A DNA stretch of 64,000 nt from Prolixibacteraceae bacterium UBA6029 (GTDB taxonomy: Bacteria; Bacteroidota; Bacteroidia; Bacteroidales; Prolixibacteraceae). The notes beneath the pieces were generated by a model. That model was not told the DNA's origin. It saw only the letters and a list, made by a program, of their open reading frames with translations, and ran no database searches. The stretch covers positions 31,574 through 95,573 of the forward strand of contig DIZL01000052.1 in assembly GCA_002429385.1 (NCBI GenBank). The letters run 5' to 3'. Position 1 is the stretch's first letter. Each line of letters starts with the position of its first letter. The translations under genes were made by a program, and so were the position numbers. This document shows, piece after piece, positions 19,456 through 27,775 of the stretch.

Positions 19456-20772
19456 TTATTCTTTCAGAACGACTTTCGGATGTCGTGTCCTTAAGTTTTC
19501 GACAAACGCTATCTCTTCGATTGCGGTAAGTAAAAATCCATTGTACTGCATAAAATGTTCTTTTCGTTTGCGGATATACGAAAAATGGAAAGGTGAGCTT
19601 AATTCAAAAGTAGCTTTATATATTTCACTGTAAGCATCCGGGTTCTGTGCAATAGCTTCTGCAATAAACAGATCCATGCTTCTTCTCATGAGCGATTTAA
19701 ACAAATCGATGTGCTGACCGTCAAAAAACTCAAGGCTTTTCATGATCTGTTCTCCAAACCAATATGTTTTGTTTACTTTATCGTCGAGTGGCGCCAATCT
19801 ATGCTCTTTTGAAAAGACCGTCATCAACCCGGTATTCTGATCTTCTTCAACATCCTGAATATCATCCAATAACTGAAGATAGGCGCCATATCCGAATAAA
19901 AAGTATCGTTGTGCCTCGGTTAGACGACCTGCAACAAGATATCCATCAGCTACAACAGACGCTCCTCCCTTGGTCAGACAAATTTTCAGGACTTCCCGGT
20001 AGGACATTGAATCTGAATCATGGATCAGATATAAACTCCTGGTTTGAGCCTCATGAATACCCAGCAAGCTTTCAAAAACCTCAGGGAAGTCAACTCTGGA
20101 ATATTGTTCTTCAATCATTTCAACCAATCGAAAGATTGCTATTTCTGTTTTTGTTGATGCTTCCAGTTTAATTCCTGAAAGACGGTCGCGAAAACGTTTA
20201 CTAAAAACCATCTTTTCAAATCCTGAGATATTCGGATCATCAATAATATTGTCAGAATATGGATACAGCATACTGTATGCAAAAATGGAATCAGTCAGTT
20301 GCATAGGAATTCCCATAATCAATTGCAAACCGTTCATAATCCATACATTACGGCATGCCTGAAATATATCGTGAAATGATAAATCCGCATCAAAAGCACG
20401 GGCCTGACGTACAAAAGTCCGGGTAACTTCAATCAATTCATCAGAAAACATCATTTCAAGCTGGCTTTCAGTAAAATCGAGTCCGTCACGTAAGAATTCA
20501 CGGGTTCGTTCAAGAAACAAACGTTTATCAAATCCAGCCAGCAATTTTCTCTTCGATCTTTCTTTCCGGAATGACTTAATCAATTTAAGAAACTGATCTA
20601 AAACCAGTTCTTTTTGCAGTTTCTCTTCGTCGTTGTATGATTTTGGAAAATCCGGCAATCCGGTAGAGCATCTGTCCCATAAGGCTGAATACTGTTCTGT
20701 ATAGTTTTGCATCTGTATTGCTTGTTCTGTTTTAGATGCTGAAAGTTCATTATTTAAAATTGAATATTGCAA
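19456..20772 (-). CDS. Putative class I isoprenoid-synthase-fold protein
   Basis: 438 residues, rich in alpha helices; no signal peptide or membrane segment. Two aspartate clusters stand out: SDNIIDDPN (about 171-179) and LLDDIQDVEED (about 299-309). Their spacing and helical context resemble the two Asp-rich metal/diphosphate-binding motifs of class I terpenoid and prenyl synthases, which chelate magnesium to ionise prenyl diphosphates. Neither is a perfect DDxxD pair, so the substrate and even activity are uncertain. An alternative start at 20712 (MQNYTEQYS) is possible. No isoprenoid genes adjoin it. Assignment is by motif inspection only. Confidence 0.5.
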   Translation of the reverse strand: MQYSILNNELSASKTEQAIQMQNYTEQYSALWDRCSTGLPDFPKSYNDEEKLQKELVLDQFLKLIKSFRKERSKRKLLAGFDKRLFLERTREFLRDGLDFTESQLEMMFSDELIEVTRTFVRQARAFDADLSFHDIFQACRNVWIMNGLQLIMGIPMQLTDSIFAYSMLYPYSDNIIDDPNISGFEKMVFSKRFRDRLSGIKLEASTKTEIAIFRLVEMIEEQYSRVDFPEVFESLLGIHEAQTRSLYLIHDSDSMSYREVLKICLTKGGASVVADGYLVAGRLTEAQRYFLFGYGAYLQLLDDIQDVEEDQNTGLMTVFSKEHRLAPLDDKVNKTYWFGEQIMKSLEFFDGQHIDLFKSLMRRSMDLFIAEAIAQNPDAYSEIYKATFELSSPFHFSYIRKRKEHFMQYNGFLLTAIEEIAFVENLRTRHPKVVLKE

Positions 20773-20925
20773 TATAAAACGACCAGTACCTGTTTTTTAC
20801 CGATAAACGATGGATGGTTTAATGTTAACATACTGATCCCAATTGATTAAGCAAAATAAAATACCTGTCAATCACATTTTTGATATTTTATGTATGAAAA
20901 CCATATGTCAGAAGTTAAAAATTTC

Positions 20926-20933
20926 TATATTTG
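20926..20933 (+). promoter_or_regulatory. Bacteroidota -7 box of tRNA-Leu
   Basis: TATATTTG matches TAnnTTTG exactly and lies 24 bp before the mature tRNA 5' end. No clear TTTG -33 box is seen. Confidence 0.5.
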
Positions 20934-20957
20934 CTGCGCTTTAAACGAAAAGCAAAT

Positions 20958-21041
20958 GCCCAGATGGTGAAATCGGTAGACACGCTAGTTTCAGGGACTA
21001 GTGCTCGTAAGGGTGTGCAAGTTCGAGTCTTGTTCTGGGCA
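20958..21041 (+). tRNA. tRNA-Leu (anticodon CAG)
   Basis: Acceptor arms GCCCAGA (20958-20964) and TCTGGGC (21034-21040) pair fully, with discriminator A at 21041. The anticodon stem CTAGT/ACTAG encloses loop TTCAGGG, so the anticodon is CAG. A long variable arm (class II) and GTTCGAGTC T-arm are present. CCA is not encoded. It marks the left border of the accessory stretch that follows. Confidence 0.95.
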
Positions 21042-21056
21042 CTTATCGAAAAATAA

Positions 21057-21096
21057 AAACCGTCGAAGATCAATATCTTCAGCGGTTTATTATTTT
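21057..21096 (+). terminator. Terminator after tRNA-Leu
   Basis: AAACCGTCGAAGAT pairs with ATCTTCAGCGGTTT with a two-base internal mismatch, followed by TATTATTTTA. Confidence 0.75.
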
Positions 21097-21226
21097 AATA
21101 CAGATCACTATTCATACCACCACAATAATCCAATTATTGTTTAGCTATAAAAAACGGATCACATGACAATGTTGTGGAGTCCCGGCTAGCCGGGATCAAA
21201 ACCAATATTCAGGTATGTTTTTTCTG

Positions 21227-21408
21227 AAAAAATCTTACTTTTCTGAAAAAATCTTAGTAACTTGGATCAGCCCCGCAACCTTAATCTTATCTATCTTATG
21301 AAAATAGTCCCGATAGTTATCAGGATTGTTTTCATAAGATAGATAAGATTAAGGTTGCGGGGCATTGCCTTGTTACTAAGGTTGAATTAAAAAAAGTAAG
21401 ATTTTTAA
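21227..21408. repeat. Dispersed palindromic element, copy 2
   Basis: 34-bp perfect inverted arms at 21271-21304 and 21329-21362 enclose a 24-nt loop. Outside them CTTAGTAACTT mirrors GTTACTAAGG, and AATCTTACTTTT mirrors AAAAGTAAGATT. The segment 21372-21408 is identical to 16685-16721. It lies between tRNA-Leu and a truncated phage-like gene. A separate CCCGGCTAGCCGGG palindrome is at 21181-21194. Confidence 0.85.
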
Positions 21409-21621
21409 AAACTCACCATAGACTTTGCTTTCCCCACAACAATATTATTTGATCCTAAAAACCCTCACAATTGAATTATTAAAATACTTCAGGTCTATAC
21501 CAATTCCATAGATTAAATACAGTTTACGGTTGTTTTAAATACAAAATGTCAGGACTTAGTATTTATACAGTACTAAAACAGTACTTAAACTAAGGCGTTG
21601 ACCTATCTTTATTAAAGCTTT

Positions 21622-22044
21622 GTGGCTAAAATCAGACGTAACATCGGTGAACTGGTTTCAGGCAAAATTGGTAAGGTCATTTTCGTTCAAATGCGGTGTA
21701 AAAGTTATGTAAGAGCAGCTCCGGAACGGACAAAAAATAATTGGTCTGAAGCTCAGCTTTTATACAGGGCAAGAATGAGTGCAATTGCGGCCTTATGGCG
21801 CTCGGTTAATTGCGATGGTATGAACGCGGCATGGAATCTCGCTGCAGAAAATATGAACGGTTATGCCTGGTTCATCAAAAAAAAAATGAACGCTCTTCAT
21901 ATTGATGGCACGCTGACCAGTCCTTCTTTGATCCAGGTCATTGACGGTTCTTTGGCTGTTCAGCAGTTGATCCCGATCCCGATCCCGATAGCTATCGGGA
22001 CTATCGGGACTGCACCAGCCGGGTGTTTTTATCAATTTGAATAA
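21622..22044 (+). CDS. DUF6266-like protein, probably truncated
   Basis: 140 residues from a GTG start; the first residues MAKIRRNIGELVSGKIGKV and the later FIKKKMNALHIDG and SLIQVIDGSL resemble the DUF6266 family of Bacteroidota (phage- or surface-related beta proteins, usually over 200 residues). Homology appears to stop at about residue 113, where the coding sequence enters a run of CCCGAT hexamers ending in CCCGATAGCTATCGGG (codons IPIPIPIAIG), then a stop. The 3' half of the gene seems lost or replaced by this small repeat, so the product may not function. Family assignment is from memory of the N-terminal pattern. Confidence 0.5.
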   Translation: MAKIRRNIGELVSGKIGKVIFVQMRCKSYVRAAPERTKNNWSEAQLLYRARMSAIAALWRSVNCDGMNAAWNLAAENMNGYAWFIKKKMNALHIDGTLTSPSLIQVIDGSLAVQQLIPIPIPIAIGTIGTAPAGCFYQFE

Positions 22045-22152
22045 CTACAGATCATTCTACAGGTGCGACTACTCATGAACCTAATGATAGTTCAAATGTT
22101 AATAGTGCTTTAAAACATACACAAATACATATAAATAAGGTTGAAGATTCAG

Positions 22153-22208
22153 TTTGTTGACAACAAATAGTATAGTTTTGCGTAAGCTAATAGTAAACTA
22201 ATAGTAAA
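22153..22208 (+). promoter_or_regulatory. Promoter and 11-bp tandem repeat before the Panacea gene
   Basis: TTTG at 22153-22156 and TAGTTTTG at 22173-22180 fit the Bacteroidota -33/-7 pattern. Immediately downstream, CTAATAGTAAA occurs twice in tandem (22187-22197, 22198-22208), ending 6 bp before the ATG. Such a repeat could be an operator for autoregulation by the antitoxin; this is inference. Confidence 0.5.
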
Positions 22209-22214
22209 AAAAAC

Positions 22215-22766
22215 ATGAACGGATTCAGTTTCGATGAAGAAAAGGCTGTAAACGTTGTACTTTTCATTTTACAGAAACTTGGAAAAGTTAATCGCCATCT
22301 GTTAGCTAAAATATTGTATTTTGCTGATCAGAAGCATTTAATTCAATATGGTAGGCCAATTTTGGGCGATACGTACATCAGAATGGATTTTGGACCAGTT
22401 CCATCCGGAGTATACGATGGAATTAAAGCTGTTGATTCAAGTCCGTTCGGATACGATTTATTCCGGGAGTCTATAAAAACATCAGGGAAAATGATGATTT
22501 TACCCAAGAAATCGCCTGACATGGATGTAATTTCTGAATCAGAGATTAAATGCCTCAATGAATCTATTGATGAAAATAAAGACCTCGGTTTTAATCAACT
22601 AATCGAGAAATCTCATTCTTCAGCCTGGAACAATACTTCGCCAAACGGCAAGATTTCAATCAAAAATATAGCACTTGAGGGAGGAGCCGATAAGGATATG
22701 CTGGATCATATTATTGATAATATTCATGATTTAGAACTATCCAGACATTATGGGCTCATTGGCTGA
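22215..22766 (+). CDS. Panacea-domain antitoxin (PanA-like, SocA/DUF4065 family)
   Basis: 183 residues. The sequence KAVNVVLFILQKLGKVNRHLLAKILYFADQKHL followed by GRPILGDTYIRMDFGPVPSGVY is the hallmark of the Panacea (SocA/DUF4065) fold, which serves as antitoxin in many unrelated toxin-antitoxin pairs. Its 3' end overlaps the next gene by 17 bp, consistent with translational coupling. Preceded by a promoter and an 11-bp direct repeat. Known family members neutralise a variable toxin partner; here the partner is the 151-residue protein directly downstream. Confidence 0.8.
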   Translation: MNGFSFDEEKAVNVVLFILQKLGKVNRHLLAKILYFADQKHLIQYGRPILGDTYIRMDFGPVPSGVYDGIKAVDSSPFGYDLFRESIKTSGKMMILPKKSPDMDVISESEIKCLNESIDENKDLGFNQLIEKSHSSAWNNTSPNGKISIKNIALEGGADKDMLDHIIDNIHDLELSRHYGLIG

Positions 22767-23205
22767 TGCTTTTCCTGATGACATAAGAAATCAATATGCA
22801 GAATCACAGATAGAATGTGGTTCTGTTATTTTTTTACGTGATCCGATTGCCGGGAAACATAAGTTTCATGTTATTGTTGGATTTGATGGAGAAAGAGTCC
22901 TGGCTGCTACAGTCAGAATAAATTCAGAAATTAACGAAAACATATATAATACTCCTGAAAAAAGAAGTATGTGTCATCCAGTTTCTCCTGATACATTACC
23001 TTTCCTTGATCATGATTCGTTTATTCCATGTGATCAAATTATCGAATGGAACCGTAAAGTAATAGTTTCATTAATCAAATCTGATTCATCTATAGTTTTA
23101 GGAGTATTACCAATAGATGAACTGGAGATTGTTCAACTTAAAATAGCAACTGCACCAACCATTTCTTTGAGAACTAAGAGAAAGTTTGGTCTCGTATTTG
23201 AATAG
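22750..23205 (+). CDS. Putative toxin partner of the Panacea antitoxin
   Basis: 151 residues, starting inside the antitoxin gene. The first half, with GSVIFLRDPIAGKHKFHVIVG, looks like a small SH3-like beta barrel of the PemK/MazF type (charged strand, then a conserved-looking H/F/V strand), and later FLDHDSFIPCDQII. The resemblance is weak, so RNase activity is a guess. Position downstream of and overlapping a Panacea gene is the main reason to call it a toxin. A strong terminator follows at 23415-23460. Confidence 0.5.
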   Translation: MGSLADAFPDDIRNQYAESQIECGSVIFLRDPIAGKHKFHVIVGFDGERVLAATVRINSEINENIYNTPEKRSMCHPVSPDTLPFLDHDSFIPCDQIIEWNRKVIVSLIKSDSSIVLGVLPIDELEIVQLKIATAPTISLRTKRKFGLVFE

Positions 23206-23414
23206 ATTAAACAATCTGGAACAACTTCGTTATAGAAACAGTTGGTCGGGAAAATGGTTTAGAAACCGGATCAAAGATCCGCAGTTAAAAGGTGCAGATA
23301 GTCGGTATGAATACCAATCCTTCACGCAATTGAAGCGAACCTGACCCCAAACGGATGGTTTAGCTCCCCACGCATACTCCTTGATTCAACAACACGAACC
23401 AAAAGGAAGATCAT

Positions 23415-23460
23415 TTCCCTCCTGGATATTGAAAAATTTGCCGAGGGAGGGAATTTTTTT
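23415..23460 (+). terminator. Terminator of the toxin-antitoxin operon
   Basis: TTCCCTCC (23415-23422) pairs with GGAGGGAA (23446-23453), followed by seven T. The rest of the 492-bp gap 23206-23697 shows no gene. Confidence 0.75.
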
Positions 23461-23697
23461 AAATGTACATGTTCTTAATAAGATTTGGAAAATTAGTTCA
23501 ATCAATTGATGATATTGTTTTTTTAAGGAAAATCGGAAAATAATTAGAATATTATTGTTTATTTAAATGGGGAATGAGTAGATTTGAAGGGAAAGTAAAA
23601 TAGAGTTGGGAAAGGAGTATAAAATTCACGCCTTATAATAGTTATCGGCAACCCAAAAGGACAGATAGCAATATATGAACCTCAGAAATATAACAAT

Positions 23698-24723
23698 ATG
23701 ACAACTAAAGACGACAGAAAAATTTGCTTTGTAATCTCTCCAATTGGAGAAGAAGGCTCTGACACTAGAGAACGTTCAGACCAAATTTTAAAACATATTA
23801 TAACTGGCCCAGTTGAACAATTAGGCTATACCGTTATTCGTGCAGACAAAATTTCAGAACCAGGAATAATTACAACACAAATAATAGAACATATCGTTGA
23901 CGCTGAACTTGTAATAGCAGACCTGACAGATAAAAATCCAAATGTTTTTTATGAATTAGCTATAAGACACGCTATTAGAAAGCCTTTGGTTCAAATGATT
24001 AAGAAAGGTGAAGTTATTCCTTTTGATGTTGCTGCGACAAGAATTATACAATTTGACTTGCACAATCTTGACAGTGTTGCATCAGCCAAAGAAGAAATTC
24101 AATCTCAGATAAAGTCCTTAGAAGCAGGAAATAGTGAAGTTCATAATCCGATTTCAGTTTCTTTAGACCTAAAAGTATTAAAAGAAAGCGGCAACATTGA
24201 AGAACGTTCGCTAGCAGATATAGTCGAGGCAATTTCTGATTTAAGGCTTGCTGTAACATCTGCCGACAAAGGAACAGTATCTGCAAAATTTATGGAAGAA
24301 TTAAAAATGATGTTAGATTCACTACCTTCAAAAATTGAAAACAGAATTGACCCAGACAGAAGAAGGAAAAGAAGATTTCATCCAATGATGTTTGAGGATA
24401 TGATGAATTTGGAAATGAAATTTGAAGACCCAAATATCAGTTTCCTTATGATGATAAGTTTTTTCAAAGAAGACTTACCTTGGATTTACGAAATTGGACT
24501 TGAAACGTACCGAAATTTAAAATCCGCAAAATCAAAACTCGAAAGGCAAAAACTTGTAGAAACATTTGATAGAGCATTAGAAATGGTTGGTCATCCAATG
24601 TTTAGAGAAATGTTTGGTGACTCAAAGGAAATATATATGTATAGCAAGGATATAAGACATATTATGCATCGCTATTTGGACAGATTTTTAAACGAGGAAA
24701 TTCCAAATAACAGTAAAAAATAA
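23698..24723 (+). CDS. Predicted nucleotide-binding sensor/effector (deoxyribosyltransferase- or TIR-like)
   Basis: 341 residues. The first 130 residues have CFVISPIGEEGSDTRERSDQ, a region around RADKISEPGIITTQII, and LVIADLTDKNPNVFYELAIRHA. This order (beta strand with SPIG, variable helix, then DLTxxNPNVxYELxxRHA) is typical of a Rossmann-like family related to nucleoside 2-deoxyribosyltransferases and TIR/SLOG-type domains found near defence genes. The C-terminal 200 residues are helical and charged and not recognised. It precedes the repeat-bracketed nuclease module in the same direction and may be its own cassette. Actual substrate (NAD-like or nucleotide) is inference. Confidence 0.55.
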   Translation: MTTKDDRKICFVISPIGEEGSDTRERSDQILKHIITGPVEQLGYTVIRADKISEPGIITTQIIEHIVDAELVIADLTDKNPNVFYELAIRHAIRKPLVQMIKKGEVIPFDVAATRIIQFDLHNLDSVASAKEEIQSQIKSLEAGNSEVHNPISVSLDLKVLKESGNIEERSLADIVEAISDLRLAVTSADKGTVSAKFMEELKMMLDSLPSKIENRIDPDRRRKRRFHPMMFEDMMNLEMKFEDPNISFLMMISFFKEDLPWIYEIGLETYRNLKSAKSKLERQKLVETFDRALEMVGHPMFREMFGDSKEIYMYSKDIRHIMHRYLDRFLNEEIPNNSKK

Positions 24724-24746
24724 ATGAAAGACCGAAGGGCAGCCTA

Positions 24747-24871
24747 TAACAGCAAAATATCCGCAAGCCAGGTTTCGTTGCTTCGTTGAAAGGAAAATAA
24801 TAAATTGAAATGCAATACTTCGTAGGAAGTTCATCGGGAAAATTCCATCCTGCGTGTATTTGCGAGACGTT
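24747..24871 (+). repeat. Direct repeat R1, attC-like
   Basis: 24747-24846 matches 27261-27360 at about 85% identity. It starts 24 bp after a stop codon. Its outer ends are partly self-complementary: TAACAGCAAAATATCCGCAAG near the left (written in part) faces GCGTGTATTTGCGAGACGTTAGC on the right. This resembles an integron attC site with an R'-like GTTAGC, but the boxes are imperfect. No integrase gene is in the window. Confidence 0.5.
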
Positions 24872-24911
24872 AGCAGTCAGTTTAAAAATTACATCGCATA
24901 TATAAACAACC

Positions 24912-26159
24912 ATGGAAAAAAGAACAGAAGGCGCTTGGCTTATTAATCACACAAAAAAATTATTTGACGTTAAAGGGGCACAGGATTTTGAGGATATTGA
25001 ACTTGCTGGGAAATGCGGAGTATTTCTCTCAAATCTTGCTGCATCTGACGAGCAAAGCGATTTGAATAGTGATAAAGTATCTTCTATTGCAAAAGTCTCA
25101 AACATAAAAAAAACAGAGATAGAAACAATCAAGAGTAAATTACAGGAGGCTAGACTAATTGAATCAGGTAAAAATGGTTCTTTATCAGTTTTAGGGATAA
25201 CTACGTCGATGGTACTAACTCATACGTCAGATATTTTTTCGAACTGCAATCCCACAAACTATCAAAGAGCAGCAATAGAATTATCCGATAATATTTCAGA
25301 TCTTCCAAAAGGAGAAAAGATTCTATCCGAATACATATCTGATAGCCATAAACTTTCTAAATCGGAAACGAGTGATTTGTTTTTACAATCTGAGGGAATT
25401 GGATTTATTGACTATGAAAAATTGGAAGATGGTTCAAAATTTTATTTTAACGGCAATTTATTTAGGCGAGAAGGCGTTGAAAAAACAAACGCAGTGTTAA
25501 GTTCTCTTAAATTTGATGAAACAAATAAAATTACTGAGTTAGATGCTTTATTAACATCTAAAGGTTGTATAACACTTGAAAGCGCAAAATTAATTATAGG
25601 GGAACAATTACTATCTAAATTACAATCTATTGGTATGTATGATTTTAATGACGTAAGTAATTCAAGAGAGGTTAAAACTTTTGTGACAAAGCCTGCGGCA
25701 TTTTCAAAATATGGCAATCCATTTGAAGAAGACGCATTAGACCTTGCTAAAGCATTTGTTGCCTCACTTTATTATGGAATGAATTTTAGTTCCCCAACAA
25801 GAGGAAAAATCACTATGCTTAGTGCGTTGATGAGAAAGCTTGTAAATGGTTATGAAGTTGGACCAGCACCAGCGATAGGAGAAGATTATAAATTGCTCGA
25901 ATTAAAACGTGTCATTCAAATAAGACCAGAAGGAGGAAAGTATTATATGAAGCTATTAAAAAAAGATATAGGTGCTTTAGCAATGCAAGTATTAGAATTT
26001 GGAGACACTACTGAACATACATTTAGCGGCTCAAATATATACGCTGGAAGTATTACAAATTATGTTGGGCCGGAAGAAAAGAGATATATAAATAGAAAAA
26101 CACAAAGTCCACAATCGAAACAATCAGTTGCTGAACTAATAAGAACATTTAGAGGATAA
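24912..26159 (+). CDS. Uncharacterised protein with winged-helix-like segments, partner of a predicted nuclease
   Basis: 415 residues, no signal peptide. Residues about 40-105 (VFLSNLAASDE..., then KKTEIETIKSKLQEARLIES) and the C-terminal part (about 290-350) look like winged-helix DNA-binding folds, but I recognise no family. The stop overlaps the ATG of the next gene (TAATG at 26157-26161), so the two are translationally coupled. Bracketed with that gene by 100-bp direct repeats. Plausible role: DNA-binding or regulatory half of a two-gene defence system; this is inference from gene order. Confidence 0.5.
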   Translation: MEKRTEGAWLINHTKKLFDVKGAQDFEDIELAGKCGVFLSNLAASDEQSDLNSDKVSSIAKVSNIKKTEIETIKSKLQEARLIESGKNGSLSVLGITTSMVLTHTSDIFSNCNPTNYQRAAIELSDNISDLPKGEKILSEYISDSHKLSKSETSDLFLQSEGIGFIDYEKLEDGSKFYFNGNLFRREGVEKTNAVLSSLKFDETNKITELDALLTSKGCITLESAKLIIGEQLLSKLQSIGMYDFNDVSNSREVKTFVTKPAAFSKYGNPFEEDALDLAKAFVASLYYGMNFSSPTRGKITMLSALMRKLVNGYEVGPAPAIGEDYKLLELKRVIQIRPEGGKYYMKLLKKDIGALAMQVLEFGDTTEHTFSGSNIYAGSITNYVGPEEKRYINRKTQSPQSKQSVAELIRTFRG

Positions 26160-27223
26160 TGGAAAACAAGACAACTTTATTTAAAGGTGAATTAATGGAG
26201 GAACTACTTCGTAGCTACTTTCTTAATTTAGGATATTATGTTGTAAGAGGAGTGAAATTCAAATATGAAGGAGTGGACATTACAGATGTTGACCTTTATT
26301 TGTACGGTCGTAGCTCCAGTCTTTCAAGACAAAGGATTAATGTAGATATAAAGAACAAGAAAACTCCACAGGCATTTGAAAGAATCTTATGGGCTAATGG
26401 GCTAATGAAATTACTTAATTTCAACTCTTGTATTGTTGCAACAACAGACCAAAGACCTTTAATTCATACATTTGGACAGCTACATAACACAATTATTTTA
26501 GATGGTGCATTTTTAGCAAAAATACGCATCAATACTTTCCCAGACAGATTAGCAGAAGAAGACTTATTATCAAAATTCTCAACACACAAAAGCTATAAAA
26601 CATTTGGCAATAAGGATTGGAGGTTTATATATGAAACTTCAAAGACTAAGTTATTGAGTGAGCAAGATTTTTCAGGTTTCAACTCAACGCTTTTCAACTT
26701 AATTTATTTTATTGAAAAAATATTAACGGATGAACAAAAACGAGAGGATGCTACAAGAATGTTATATATATTATTATCCCATCTTCTAATAATTATTGAT
26801 TTCATTGCTAAGGACTATGCTTTTCTTGACACTTTAGACAAAGAAAAAAAATTATCGGATGGTTTTAAATTTGGAAATCTTGGTAAAGATGGTGTCGATA
26901 AAATTATATCAATGGCGGTTCAGATTTCAGGTAATAAGTCAGCAAATTCTTTCTTAAAGTCATTAGAGAGCATCCCAACAGGTATATTAAAAGATTTTTT
27001 CAGCAAAAATGAAACCATTAAAAATCTTTATTATTGGTCAAAGGAATTTGAAGCCATAGGGTTCAAAAAAACCTTTGTTAATCCCGACTTAATTGAAGTT
27101 CCACTCAAAGGTGTAATCTCAGTGATACTGGATTTTGCAAAAATCGAAAGAAGAAAATTCTTTGACATATATCCTAAATCTCCATTACCTATTATTACAC
27201 CTATAGTAGATGAAAAAAAGTAG
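26159..27223 (+). CDS. Predicted PD-(D/E)XK-type nuclease of a two-gene module
   Basis: 354 residues. Near the N-terminus, FKGELMEELLRSYFLNLGY, then ITDVDLYLYG (about 40-48) and NVDIKNKKTPQAFERI (about 61-76). This gives the restriction-fold order: helix with Glu, Asp on a strand, then D-x-K on the next strand followed by a helix. The K and the D at these spots fit a PD-(D/E)XK active site like those in Mrr or Holliday-junction type enzymes. The remaining 250 residues are helical and unrecognised. Coupled by 1-nt overlap to the winged-helix-like gene. No methyltransferase is paired with it. Confidence 0.5.
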   Translation: MENKTTLFKGELMEELLRSYFLNLGYYVVRGVKFKYEGVDITDVDLYLYGRSSSLSRQRINVDIKNKKTPQAFERILWANGLMKLLNFNSCIVATTDQRPLIHTFGQLHNTIILDGAFLAKIRINTFPDRLAEEDLLSKFSTHKSYKTFGNKDWRFIYETSKTKLLSEQDFSGFNSTLFNLIYFIEKILTDEQKREDATRMLYILLSHLLIIIDFIAKDYAFLDTLDKEKKLSDGFKFGNLGKDGVDKIISMAVQISGNKSANSFLKSLESIPTGILKDFFSKNETIKNLYYWSKEFEAIGFKKTFVNPDLIEVPLKGVISVILDFAKIERRKFFDIYPKSPLPIITPIVDEKK

Positions 27224-27260
27224 CATAGTCAATCACTGGACGGACTAAAAACCGAACCGC

Positions 27261-27360
27261 TAACAGCAAAATACCCGCAAGTCGGATTTCAGTGCTTCAT
27301 TGACAGAAAATTAATAAATTGAAAAGCAGTACTTCATAGGAAGTTCATCGGGAAACTCCC
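27261..27360 (+). repeat. Direct repeat R2, second flank of the nuclease module
   Basis: Matches R1 (24747-24846), beginning with the same TAACAGCAAAATA and ending with GGAAGTTCATCGGGAAA. It starts 37 bp after the stop of the nuclease gene. The right-hand arm with GTTAGC seen at R1 is missing; instead there is a GCAGATT/AATCTGC hairpin near 27371-27388. Confidence 0.7.
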
Positions 27361-27505
27361 AGTGGCTCATGCAGATTGGCAATCTGCAACTTTTATTTGC
27401 GGATCTTTGATTCATTTTTGTTTGAAGGTTCCTGATCAGGAAGCAAGGGAATCTTCTAATGAAGCATAAATGATGATCAACCAATCGAATGATCTAATTT
27501 TTACC

Positions 27506-27647
27506 TTACAAACCGGTTAAAAAAATATACTCGTCCCGACATTTATTACAGAGGTTTTGGTTTTTCTGATCTATATCTTCAACAGACGTACCCGAACGCA
27601 TGACACAAGTCGGATTTGGACAATGGATCAGGCCAAAGGTATGTTCA
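27506..27647 (-). pseudogene. Fragment of archaemetzincin 3' end (target duplication copy)
   Basis: 27523-27647 aligns without gaps with 29633-29757 (about 14 mismatches, near 89% identity). On the minus strand it reads HTFGLIHCPNPTCVM, then VEDIDQKNQNLCNKCRDEYIF and a natural stop (TAA at 27506-27508). It lacks the N-terminal two thirds of the gene. It lies on the far side of the restriction-modification genes from the intact gene, as expected if they inserted here. Confidence 0.82.
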
Positions 27648-27743
27648 AAAAATCAATAGGAAAGCTACCTTTACGATACCGAATTTCGACAATTTCAAAT
27701 GTCTTTTGAACATTATCCCTAATTTAAAATAGCTCAAATATTG

Positions 27744-27751
27744 TATCTTTA
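27744..27751 (+). promoter_or_regulatory. -7-like box of the restriction-modification genes
   Basis: TATCTTTA differs from TAnnTTTG only at the last base and lies 25 bp before the first start codon. Confidence 0.4.
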
Positions 27752-27775
27752 CAATCAGAATATTAAACAGGTAGA

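Noticed and set aside
20958..21041. tRNA-Leu as an integrative element attachment site
   Set aside because: No duplicate of the tRNA 3' end seen to 30 kb and no integrase gene.
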